Of a stretch of DNA of 64,000 bases, positions 47,160 to 56,676 are shown piece by piece. The stretch covers positions 39,199,001 through 39,263,000 of the forward strand of contig NC_091671.1 in the NCBI RefSeq assembly GCF_042453785.1. The letters run 5' to 3'. Both the position numbers and the translations under genes were made by a program. This DNA comes from Malus domestica. Taxonomy: Eukaryota; Streptophyta; Magnoliopsida; Rosales; Rosaceae. Within the stretch, counting starts at the first letter, position 1. Each line of letters starts with the position of its first letter. The notes under the pieces were generated by a model that ran no database searches, was not told the DNA's origin, and saw nothing but the letters and a program-made list of their open reading frames with translations.

Positions 47160-47880
47160 ACCAACCAGGTGATCAAAAGTACGCTCAGTACTCCAAAATT
47201 ATTCGGCAACCCGCCGCTATTACCACCAACTAGGTGATGAAATGTACAACCCGTACTCTAATATCATTTGGCAACTAGCCATTCATGCCACCAACCGGTG
47301 ATGAGATGTACAACTCGTACTCTAATTTGGCAACTAGTCATTCATGCCACCAACCAGGTGATAAGATGTACAACCCGTACTCTAATTTGGCAACTAGCCA
47401 TTCATGCCACCAACCAGGTGATGAAATGTACAACTCGTACTCTCCTTCATGCCACCAACCAGGTGATCAAAAATACGCCTAGTACTCCAAATTATACATG
47501 AGCACTACTCATGTCATTCATACATAACATACATGAGCATCATTCATGTCAACATTCATGAGCATCACTCATGTTAACATTCATGAGCATCACTCATGAC
47601 AACATCCATGAGCATCACTCATGTCAATCAACATAAACATTCATGAGCATCACTCAAGTCAATCAACTTCAAAAGCTTCATTTACAAAAGCTCCAGCTTC
47701 AAAAGCTTCATTTACAGAGCTCTAGCTTCAAAAGTTTCATTTACAGAGCTCTAGCTTCAAAAGCTTCATTTACAAAAGCTCTAGCTTCAAAAGCTTCATT
47801 TACAGAGCTCCAACGTCAAAGCTTCACTTACAAAGCTTCACCTACAAAGCTTCACCTACAAAGCTTTAGTGCATGGTATA
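47160..47880. repeat. Tandem arrays shared with the 27-36 kb LTR element
   Basis: 47160-47480 has imperfect units of CCACCAACCAGGTGATGAAA plus TGTACAACCCGTACTCT. 47500-47660 has CATGAGCATCACTCATGTCA units. 47660-47870 has CTTCATTTACAAAAGCTCTA-type and AAAGCTTCACCTAC units. The first and last types match arrays at 29800-30470 and 31400-31960. Confidence 0.92.
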
Positions 47881-47911
47881 CAAATACCGCTTCCAGCTGA
47901 ACAAACCGGCA

Positions 47912-48352
47912 CTTCGGCCCATATATGGATCAAATTTCAAGTTTCCAGCCAAAAGACTATCTTAACTGAAAACTTGGGGGACTACACTATGTACCATATA
48001 TTGGGCCTCAAGAAAAACATTTGGGGGACTTAGCCCATTATTCATGTATTGAGGAAAGAACCCTTATTCTATAAAAGGGACTCCCTCACCTTCACCACCG
48101 CCAGCCGAGCAACCGCCTCGCCACGAGCATCACCTCTAGCCCATTATTCATGTATTGAGGAGCGAGCCCTTATTCTATAAAAGGGACTCCCTCACCTCTA
48201 GCCGAACAGCCTCACCTCCATCACTTCATGTTGAGCATCGCCACATGTCAAGTACCAGTTCTAGATGACCTCTAGTTACTTCGGCCCACATATGGACTGG
48301 ATTTCAAGTCTCCAGCCAAAAGACTCTCTTGACTAAAGACTTGGGGGACTAC
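47912..48352. repeat. Duplicated pre-LTR block and partial LTR-like sequence
   Basis: A 74-bp block (CTTCGGCCCATATATGGAT...ACTTGGGGGACTAC) occurs at 47912-47986 and 48279-48352. The second copy abuts the true 3' LTR. After the first copy comes CTATGTACCATATATTGGGC and a doubled CTTATTCTATAAAAGGGACT promoter-like unit (48034-48093, 48137-48200), as if a remnant of a different but related LTR were embedded. Confidence 0.75.
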
Positions 48353-48712
48353 TGTTTATACCATATTTAGGGCATCTGTATTTAGACCTCGTATAAATAC
48401 TCGGGGGACTCAAATGTAATTATGCAATAAGGGAAGGGGCAAATATGTAATAAGTGAGGAGTCCTTATTCTATAAAAGGACTCCTCATCCTCACAATTGG
48501 AAGAGGCCATTTCTTAAGGCTACTTCATTCTCTCAAAGCTCTCACATTACAGAGCTCCCTCACTCCCCTCACCTTTCAGATAAATACATAATTAGTGTGG
48601 CCGTAGCCCAAACCTTGGGGTAAACCACGATATATCTTGTGTTATTTACATTACTTGCAGATTCACGGTTGGATTTACGTTGTACCAAGACCTCCGGTTT
48701 TGTGCATCAACA
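48353..48712 (+). repeat. 3' LTR of the 3.9-kb element
   Basis: 360 bp, matching the 5' LTR with few differences. It ends GTGCATCAACA and is followed by CTATC and the remaining LINE 3' end. Confidence 0.93.
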
Positions 48713-49112
48713 CTATCTTTTCTGATAAAAAAAATGGTGCGGGGATTAGATTTGTCGTAACGTGCCACTTGGTGATGTGTGCGCGTCAAATTTGCCTTTC
48801 TGGAATCTGTGTGATGAGCTAACCGGCTACGGAGTAGGGGTGGACATTTGGAACAAAAAATCGAAACTAAAACATGAACCAAATTGAACCTCACTGAACA
48901 GTTTGGTTTTGTGGTTTTGAAATGGTTTTAGTTTGAAACCGAACCGTAGTGCAATAAAACGATTTAGTTTCGGTTTTGGCCTTTTGAAACAAACTGAAAC
49001 CGAATCACATCGCAAAAATTTTAACTTTTTTTCAATTAAATATCCATGCTAGGTCTCTTTGTTGGCAATTTATGCTAGCTCATTTTTATACCTTTTTATA
49101 TCAGGTGGCTCT

Positions 49113-50110
49113 TCCTTACCCAGAGCCTCTTATTCATTTTAAGCAGTGTTCTAAAAAGTGGCCTAGGCGGTCGCCTAGGCGCTGAGCGGTGGTTGTCCGA
49201 TACGATTTAAAGTAAATCGTTTACAAAATCGATGAGGAGCTAGGCGGCCTACTAGGCGCTCTAAGTGGCAGTAGGCGGCATGTCTAGGCGGATTGATACT
49301 AGTCTTCTTCCATCGCCAGTGCCTCTGCAACTCTGGTCTTCTGTTCCATGCCCTCTCGTCTTAGGCAGACTCGCATCCGCATATCAACTCTCTGGATGCT
49401 AGACTCGACAAAGAAGGGAACTTAAAGAGAAAAATATAAGAAGTATATGTGACTGATGAGGAAGATAAAATGGAAAACAACCCAGCTTGAAGAAGAAAAA
49501 GATGTGCGAGATGATGAAAACCATGGACGTTGATGGTTTTCATTGTGAAAAGCACCCAAAGGGTGATGTGAAAGACTAGGTGAGGTGGACGGTTGATGGT
49601 CTTAACTTACTTTTAATAATGAAAACCACCCATGGGCTTTTTATATTTTTAATAGTTTGGATATATATTTTATATATAAGTGTTATATAAATTATAAATT
49701 ATTTAGATAATATTTTGTTTTTTTTTTCTAGGCAAGCATATTATATATGTACATAAAACATTCACATATGTATGTTCTTCTATAAGAATTAACATTAGTC
49801 AATAATTATTTACATTTGATATAGTAAATTTAATTAATTCATAAAATATATAAGAATTTTACCTAAATCCGCCTAGGCGCCCGCCTAGAACCAACCTAGC
49901 CGCCCAGGCGCTAGGCGCCAGCCCGCCGCTCAACTAGCGTCTAACGTTTTTTAGAACCTTGATTTTAAGCAGGCCTTGTTCTTCTGTTCTATTCTCCTGA
50001 GGACACTGATAAAGAGTTGAGGGAAGTAGCACGTGATTTCTTAAGAAATGGAGGTCTTATTATAGATTTTGATTCGAATGTTGCATCAGCTATTAAGGAC
50101 TTGTTTGGTA
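49113..50110 (+). pseudogene. Unidentified coding-like fragment split by a hAT element
   Basis: After a possible acceptor (TATATCAG at 49105-49112) the sequence reads VALPYPEPLIHFK to 49143. Beyond the hAT element it resumes QALFF, then in another frame FYSPEDTDKELREVARDFLR and GGLIIDFDSNVASAIKD to about 50100. It looks like eroded host exon sequence; I do not recognise it. Confidence 0.35.
49144..49961. mobile_element. hAT-type non-autonomous DNA transposon, 818 bp
   Basis: ATTTTAAG at 49136-49143 and at 49962-49969 is an exact 8-bp target duplication. Ends are CAGTGTTCTAAAAAGTGG and the reverse complement CAAGGTTCTAAAAAACG, followed inward by GC-rich CCTAGGCGG(T/G)CGCCTAGGCGC blocks repeated at both ends. 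No transposase. The centre is AT-rich with one open frame of no known domain. Confidence 0.9.
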
Positions 50111-50304
50111 TCATATTCAAAAAAATTCACAATTTCTCAAAACATTTCTTAAAAAATATTTTAAAAACAATTTTCTTTAAGATTCAAAAACTTATTTGGA
50201 ATGAGATTCAAAATTGATTTCAAGTTTTAAAAATTAAAAGAAAAAGAAAAAATATCTTACAAATTACTACACATTTCAAGTGGCACATACATAGATATTT
50301 AAAG

Positions 50305-50600
50305 AGAAGGTCTGTGGAGAGGAAGATAGAGCAAGAGAGATGAAAGAGAATGAACAGAGAGAGGAGAGAGAAATACGAGATATTCTGGGAAATGAGGGAG
50401 GAGGAGAAAACGAAAAGAGAGAGATAGAAAGGGGTTAATGGGGGGGGGGGGAATGGAGGAGAGAGAAAGGGAGAGACAAGAACGAGGAGAGAGAAGTATG
50501 AGAGAAATTTGGAGGGGAGGAAATACTAAGAGTAAAATAGGATAGAGAGAAAAATCAGCAACATGAGGAGATGAGAGAGAAAAGTAGTAGATTTTGAGTT
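50305..50600. repeat. Polypurine tract, about 290 bp
   Basis: Almost entirely A and G on the plus strand (GAGAGAGGAGAGAGAAATAC, a G11-like run near 50442, GGAGGAGAGAGAAAGGGAGA). Compatible with triplex or slipped structures. No coding content. Confidence 0.9.
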
Positions 50601-50639
50601 TAAAAACTCAAAAAAATCACTTTTTATATTTTTTTAGAA

Positions 50640-51060
50640 CTGGCTTTGATGATGTTTTTCACCGATTTATATTGAAGCGTTGGCAGCTAGAGAAGGACTT
50701 CGGTTGGCAGTCGAAAGGGCTTTACAAAATGTGTTATTGGAGGGTGATTTGCTTCATATCTCTTCAGCTTTACTTGAGTCTTCTACGAATATGTCTACTA
50801 TCGGACCTATCCTAGAAGATGCTAAGTATTTCCTGAAGATGATTGCTGGAGCTAATGCGTCCCACGTTCTTTGCCAAGCAAACTCTATGGCCCATAGGCT
50901 TGCTCGTTTTGGACTTCATTGCAGAGTTGATTGTACTTGGTTTGATGAAACACCCTATTTGATTTGTGATCTAATTGAGGAAGATATCTCCATACCTTGT
51001 ACCAAGTAGTCTAGTTATGAATTTTAATGACAATCATATTGTCTTTTATAAAAAAAATTT
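50640..51060 (+). pseudogene. LINE RNase H (RVT_3) remnant
   Basis: A plus-strand frame reads AAREGLRLAVERALQNVLLE, GDLLHISSALLE, then HVLCQANSMAHRLARFGLHC and CTWFDETPYLICDLIEED: the RVT_3-type RNase H at the C-terminus of plant L1 LINEs (acidic E.D, and HxxxxN..AH.LA). It ends in an A-rich tail (TTTTATAAAAAAAAT near 51044). The upstream part is lost in the polypurine region. Confidence 0.75.
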
Positions 51061-51330
51061 AAAAAAAAAGATGCTAATTTTTGACAAAAAAAAAAATCAA
51101 GTTAGTTTTGAGTTTAGGCTATTTTGGTCAATGAGTTCCGTCCCACCCTGTGTACCAAACACACTTTGTTATGAAATTTGGGCCAAAAGTGAAATGGGCC
51201 TGGCCCATTATCTTGTTGCACTTCTGTAAATTGAGAGAAAGTTCGCGTTTAATATTTGAAAGGCAACTTCGATTACAAAACCGTCTTAATTTTCCCGCTT
51301 CCTTTAAATAGAGAGATGATCAGACAATTT

Positions 51331-51990
51331 CTTAGAGCACTTCCACCCTTAACAAATGTGCTAGTCCAAAGTCTATTTTTCAAGCCAGTCTCCCCTAAAA
51401 CCCACTCCACTCCATCCAATAGGTTGGCCCAAAGTGGAGGCCAGCTTTGAGCCCAGCACATAATGGACTGAGCAAGAGGCCGCCATGTGAATTTCTTCTT
51501 TTTTTTTTGCCTCTGGTGCGTGGGATACACACGCCTATGGGCGCTCGTTCCAGCATTAAAAAAATGTCAAAATCTTACCGTGGGCCATGTGTCCACTTTT
51601 AGGCTGTTGGATTTAATCATTTTTGAAATCCAACAGCTCAGATTAATTAACTTAATAAAAATTGTTTAAAAATACTGAAAAAAATTAAAAGATTTTATTT
51701 TATTTTATATAAATACCTAACCATCTTTCACAAAAATTGTACTTTCAGAAAATGACACGTGATGTGATAAGATTCGTTAAAAATTATATTCGAAATTAAA
51801 AATAATTTTTTTTATTTTATGAAAAAATTAATAATATTTTAATACGAATTGACTATACTTTTGCCTATCTCATTTTTTAGAGGTGGAAATGCATTTGGCC
51901 AATTATTGTTCATTGGAGTTAATTACTATTCTTTTAGTTGGATTAAATGTACTTTGGTCAGCTCTTTTTTAGAGGTAGAGTTGCTCTTAG
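51331..51990. mobile_element. Possible MITE
   Basis: CTTAGAGCACTTCCACCC at the left and the reverse complement of GGTAGAGTTGCTCTTAGG at the right form imperfect inverted ends around AT-rich sequence. Target duplication not established. Confidence 0.4.
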
Positions 51991-51991
51991 G

Positions 51992-52797
51992 CCAACTCCA
52001 ACTCATGGCTTAAAACCTATAATTCCCCTTCTATTCCCCCCTCAATCCACTCCAACCTAAGTTCTAATTTGGACTTAAAACCCAGATTTAGGCCAAGATT
52101 AGTGATGGAGCCCCCACTTGGGTGTGTCTCTCACTTGTTTGCCAATAAAATTAAGCCCACTTGCTTTTTTGGTTGATCAACGGCTCACATTCAAATGAGT
52201 TGTTGATTATCCAACGGTCCACATTTAATTTAGTTAATATTTTTGTTTGATATTTATAAATTTATTAAATCCAACGACTGAGATCGAATATGATCGAATC
52301 TAACGGTCCAAATTTAAATTCAACGGTTAAAATAATTATAAAAAATTATTTAACTTAAAATTCACCCTAAACTCTATAAATATACCTATATATTTGTTGA
52401 AACATTCACACAAAACTCACTTTTCTCATACAATTCTTCCAATTTTTCTTCTACCATCTTCCAAAACCATGTGTTTGCTCATGCATGTTGTGTCTATACA
52501 TCTCTATCATGTGTTTCATATTCTTCTATAGTGTTTCATGAGTTTTATGTGTCGGTTTAGTGATTTTTCAATGTTTATCGGTATTTAAATATTTTTAGGT
52601 TAAAATGTTCATAAAATTAATTTAGGATTCTACATAATTTTTTTTAAAAGTCAATTTAAAAAAAAACCTAAATTCATTTTTTAATAATCTGAGACTAAAA
52701 TTGTAGGCTTGAAAAATTAGAGCAGAAAAATTGTTTCGGGATACAAATTTTTCTGGGCTAAAAATTTTAGGTTTTAGACCAGTGTTAGAGATGGTCC
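51992..52797. mobile_element. MITE-like element just upstream of the PTD relic
   Basis: Left end GGCCAACTCCAACTCATGGC and right end ...GTGTTAGAGATGGTCC pair as inverted repeats with matching inner motifs (TTAAAACCTATAATT versus AAAATTTTAGGTTTTA). Flanks share GCTCT, but no clean TSD is seen. Confidence 0.55.
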
Positions 52798-52841
52798 AAG
52801 CTCTCGCAATTCTCTGTTCAGCTCTCTCTTCTAGCTCTGGA

Positions 52842-53782
52842 ATGGATACCGCTCAAATTTCAAAAGACTTCATGAACTCAGGTAACTTTCTTCGACTTTT
52901 CACCGATTTTTCCTCCTGAGTTCGTAATTTGAATGTTAATTTCGTTCATTTTTCTAGTAGAGCGATTATGTGTTAGATACAGTTGTTAAATCTACGAACT
53001 GAGTTGGTAATTTGAATGTCAATTTTGATCAGGTTCTAAGTAGAGCAATTATGTGTTGGATACAATTTCTAGATTTTGGATCGTTTCGGTTTATCAACAA
53101 ACTGAGTTCGTAATTTGAATGTTAATTTTGATTTTCTAGTAGAGCTATTACGTGTTAGATACAATTTCTGGATTTCGGATTGTTTCGGTTAAATCTATGA
53201 ACTGAGTTCGTAATTTGAACGTTGAATTTCCATCATTTTTCTAGCAGAGCTTATGTGTTAGATACAATTTCTGTATACTGTTCTCGTATCGTTTCGGTTA
53301 AATCGACGATCAAAATTTAGAATAGAAAGATTCCGAACCGTACACGTCGTATGATGAGCAACAGTTGGAGGGACGAACAGCATCCGTCTTTCATCAACTT
53401 CATCTCCGCTTTCCTCGCTGCAAACTCTTTCCGCCGCAACTTCGTCCCAATTTCCCCTGTAACTTCCTTTATAGTAGTAATATGATCTTATGACTTTGGT
53501 GACTAGCTTATTGTTGAGACTCTTAAGTATGTGCTGGTTTGATTATGCATCGTAGGACTTCATTTTCAACTGTGGGGGTTCTTCCGTGGCGTTCGTTTTT
53601 GTGACTAGCTTGGAATCCACTACAATCTCGCAGCTCTTTGGCAGGTCAACAAGTTAATTGCTCTTGTTTTTCGGTGCCTCCTGTATGTGTATGTGTATGT
53701 GTTTCTGTTTTATATTTGATGCGTTCTGTTTCAAAGAGTTATCAAAGCCATTCCGGGCATCGACACTCCTGACGCAAATGCA
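52842..53782 (+). pseudogene. PTD: PARTING DANCERS (PTD) pseudogene, internally deleted
   Basis: PTD is a plant meiotic protein that, with SHOC1, forms an XPF/ERCC1-like complex promoting class-I crossovers. Exon-like blocks: 52842-52881 (MDTAQISKDFMNS), 53321-53458 ([35 protein letters not shown]), 53556-53644 (DFIFNCGGSSVAFVFVTSLE) and 53737-53782 (VIKAIPGIDTPDANA). The middle exons, which normally lie between the third block and the IPGID helix-hairpin-helix region, are missing, and nothing follows DANA. The junction from block 3 to block 4 is in phase across a 92-bp intron, whereas blocks 1 to 2 do not join in frame. Family identity is from motif memory but several motifs agree. Confidence 0.75.
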
Positions 53783-54011
53783 GTACGTAACTCATCATAT
53801 GAACAAACTTCATCATATAATCATATGCTGTTTTCTTGGATATTCATACAATTTGTCATTGCCAAGATGGTTTTACACATTTGCAAATTTGCAATCATCA
53901 TGACAGAAAGTTTTGGTTTTACACATTGGCAAATTTTCAGAAAGTTTAACTAGAAAACAGAAAGTTTTGGTTTACTTAACTATCTTGTACTATTTTACTT
54001 TATTAAGATCT

Positions 54012-55000
54012 ATGATGGCTGACATAGAGTCCCCTAAAGCAGGAAACCAAGTTGTTTACTTGTTTAACACTAGTAAAGAACATGGAACAACCTTGGTTGT
54101 GGTGATTTTGGAAGCTGCTATACTAGTAAGGTATGACTCTAGGTCGACCGATGATGATGGCAACATAGGTAATTACTTTCTTCACAAAAAAGTTTATGGT
54201 TGTATTTAAAGTCTTCAAATTCTTGGTATATTTGGTTAACTTTCACGAGTCATGCCCTATTCCATATGCAATTATGAATATACTCTATCAGACACGAAAG
54301 TAAGATATAGATATGGGACCCTATTCAAATTTTAGGATAAGTGTTGAATAAAAACAACCCAAAGTTTCTTTGTTTCACTTTTATTTAGTTTATTTGTTAT
54401 ATTTGCAGTATCAGACCAAAGAACGAAGATGCGGGAGATAACTACAAAGATATGTTTAGCAAGGTGCGGCGATTGACAATTATCCATGGAACTCTGGCAA
54501 TGTTTGGACATCACGAAGCCTTCTCTACTCCTCTGATTGTTACAGATATCGCAAAGAGTAGAGTTGTTGCTATAGAGAAGTCTGATGACATTCAAAGACG
54601 ATACAACGATGTCATTGGGGTGCTTCATCGCAGGCATGGAGGATGGGGTAACTGCATTTGCTTATTTATTGTTGACTGCAACATCTTACATACCAAGAGG
54701 TTATATTTGCATAAATGTTTTACTATTAAATAATGTGGGTTTGCAGATCCCACAAGTATATCTTATCGATTGTGAATACAATGCCCGACGCAAAAAGTAT
54801 GTATGCTACCTTAGCCAAGTTCTTACAATAGATGGTGCAGGATCGGGTAGACCTATTGCTTTACTAGTATTCGAATCGATGCGTCCATATGATCGTGCCT
54901 GAGACATAGATGAAGTAACAGAGTCACTTTTTTTTGCATTGCTGAAAGTTGCATTGGTTGACCCATTCACGGGAGGAAACTTAAACGGTAAGTTTTAAGT
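54012..55000 (+). pseudogene. Proteasome beta-subunit-like pseudogene
   Basis: Pieces: 54012-54170 (SKEHGTTLVVVILEAAILVR then YDSRSTDDDGNIG), 54412-54640 (QRTKMREITTKICLARCGD, stop, QLSME; later DTTMSLGCFIAGMEDG) and 54747-54990 (IPQVYLIDCEYNARRKKYVC, GAGSGRPIALL, MRPYDRA, stop, ALLKVALVDPFTGG). Counting from the first T in GTT, D falls at 17, then S and R, as in catalytic beta subunits (T1, D17-S-R). GxxIAGxD- and S.GGN-type motifs follow in order. At least three in-frame stops. Introns with GT/AG borders remain, so it arose by DNA duplication. Part of it lies in the left arm of a large inverted repeat. Confidence 0.6.
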
Positions 55001-56660
55001 CAATGAAGATTTTAATTATTCATTTATAAAGAACTCAAGGTTATATCATAGTAGTACTATATATCGCAGTAATTCATTTTCATAACCAAAAGTAATGTTC
55101 TATAGTTGACAATTATCATTTTCGTCAATTTTTGTGGGAAGTTGCTAAAGTGACATCCGAAGGCATTCAAACGATGTTCAAGACCACTGTCCAACTTTGT
55201 ACGCTGTTGTTTGACATGTTGGAAGAGAGTCAGATGACCCTTTTTGTGATGTACAAGTTTGACCAAATTAGCAACTAAGACTGGTTTCTGTGCTGTTGAT
55301 GATGTGTTTTATTTTGAAATGCTGCTAATTTGTAAAACTATTTGCCAAGCACCTGGTCTAGTACAGACGCTTGGACATCCATTTGTTCAGTTGAAGGGAA
55401 ATTTCTCCAGAGAATCATCATTCACAACAGTTGACATTACTGATGAGATCTATGGGCGGACAACAGTAGAAGATGATCCAAGTAACTCACCATTCGTCAT
55501 GGACCCGACGATTAGGTATTATGCGATTGGTGGTAGACTAACAGGAGTACATCATATTTACATGACAAGGTGTTCCCAAGCCTTTTTGGAAGATTTGATA
55601 GTTGGAACCCTAATAAAACTTAACAGAGGTTGGGAACACCTTGCCATGTAAATCCGATGAACTCTTGAGTCTACCACCAATCGCCTAATACCTAATCGTC
55701 GAGTCCATGGTGATTGGTGAGTTACTTGGATCATCTTGTTCTGTTGTCTGCCCATAGATCTCATCAGTAATATCAACTGTTGTGAAGATGATTCTCCGAA
55801 GAAATTTCCCTTCAACCGGACTAATGGATGTCCAAGGGTTTGTAGTAGACCACGTGCTTGTGCTCTGCAAATAGTTTTACAAATTAGCAATAGTTTAAAA
55901 TAAAGCACATCATCAACAGCACGGAAAAGACAAGTGATCACTGTATTGATTTCCTCAAGTCTCAGTTGCTAATTTCGTCAAGCTTGTACATCACAAAAAG
56001 TTTCATCTGACTCTCTTCCAACGTGTCAAATCACTTCATACAAAGTTGGACAATGGTCCTAAACATCGTTTGAATGCCTTTGGATGTCACTTTCGCAACT
56101 TCCCACAAAAATTGACGAAAATGATAATTGTCAGCCATACAACATTACTTTTGGTTAGGAAAATGAATTACTGTGATATATAGTACTACTATGCTATAAC
56201 CTTGAGTTCTTTAGAGTTGAATAATTAAAATCTTCATTGACGTAAAACTTACTGTTAAAGTTTCCTCCCGTGAATGGTTCAGGTAATGCAGCTTTCATCA
56301 ATGCAAAAAAAAAAAAAAGTGACTATGGTACTTCATCTATGTCTCTGGCACGATCATATGGACTCATCAATTCAAATACCAGTAAAGCAGCAGGACTACC
56401 CAATCCTGCACAATCTATTGTAAGAACTTGGCTGGCTAAGGTAGCATGCATACTTTTTGCGTCGGACAGTGTATTCACACTTGATAATATACTTGTGGGA
56501 TATGCAAACCCACATTATTCAATAGTAAAACATTTATGCAAAGATAACCTGTTGGTATGTAAGATGTTGCAATCAACAATAAATAAGCAAATGCAGTTAC
56601 CGCATCCTCCATGCCCGCGATGAAGCACCTCGATGACATCGTTGTATCTTCTTTTGAATG
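54560..56660. repeat. Large inverted duplication, arms about 1 kb, loop of roughly 50 bp
   Basis: Left arm about 54560-55582, right arm about 55629-56660, in opposite orientation. Matching pairs: CAAGGTGTTCCCAA at 55567 with TTGGGAACACCTTG at 55632; GATGATCCAAGTAACTCACC at 55474 with its reverse complement near 55717-55736; GACAATTATCATTTTCGTCA at 55108 with its reverse complement near 56114-56133; GATGTCATTG...GCATGGAGGATG at 54607 with the reverse complement near 56606-56640. Arms differ by substitutions and small indels, and both contain the proteasome-beta-like sequence. Transcription across it would form a long hairpin. Confidence 0.9.
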
Positions 56661-56676
56661 TCGTCGGACTTCTCTA

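Larger units (their letters stand above)
44826..48712 (+). mobile_element. Non-autonomous LTR element with unidentified coding-like cargo, 3.9 kb
   Basis: LTRs 44826-45185 and 48353-48712 are both 360 bp and nearly identical, TGTTTATACCATATTTAGGG to GTGCATCAACA. CTATC at 44821-44825 and 48713-48717 is an exact TSD. The primer-binding site TTTGGCGCCGTCTGTGGGAA follows the 5' LTR and ACTTGGGGGACTAC precedes the 3' LTR. No gag, RT, integrase or protease is visible. The interior has two coding-like stretches (45484-46188 and about 46660-46949), then tandem repeats shared with the 27-36 kb element. The near-identical LTRs suggest a young insertion. Confidence 0.92.
43745..48731 (+). mobile_element. 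5'-truncated LINE with 16-bp target duplication, split by an LTR element
   Basis: AAATGGTGCGGGGATT occurs at 43729-43744 and again at 48732-48747, an exact 16-bp direct repeat typical of LINE insertion. The 3' side ends CTGATAAAAAAA. Coding relics on the plus strand: the RT C-terminal/zf-RVT region (LNRLVANFWWNGSEG, RQIHWLSWDKLCSPKSEGRLGF, then FSVKSAYHIAR) and an RVT_3-type RNase H (GFQNVVIEGDSLQIVGGYED) up to about 44747. Stops and frame changes are frequent. The element is interrupted at 44821-48717 by the 3.9-kb LTR element; CTATC repeats mark that insertion. Confidence 0.9.
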
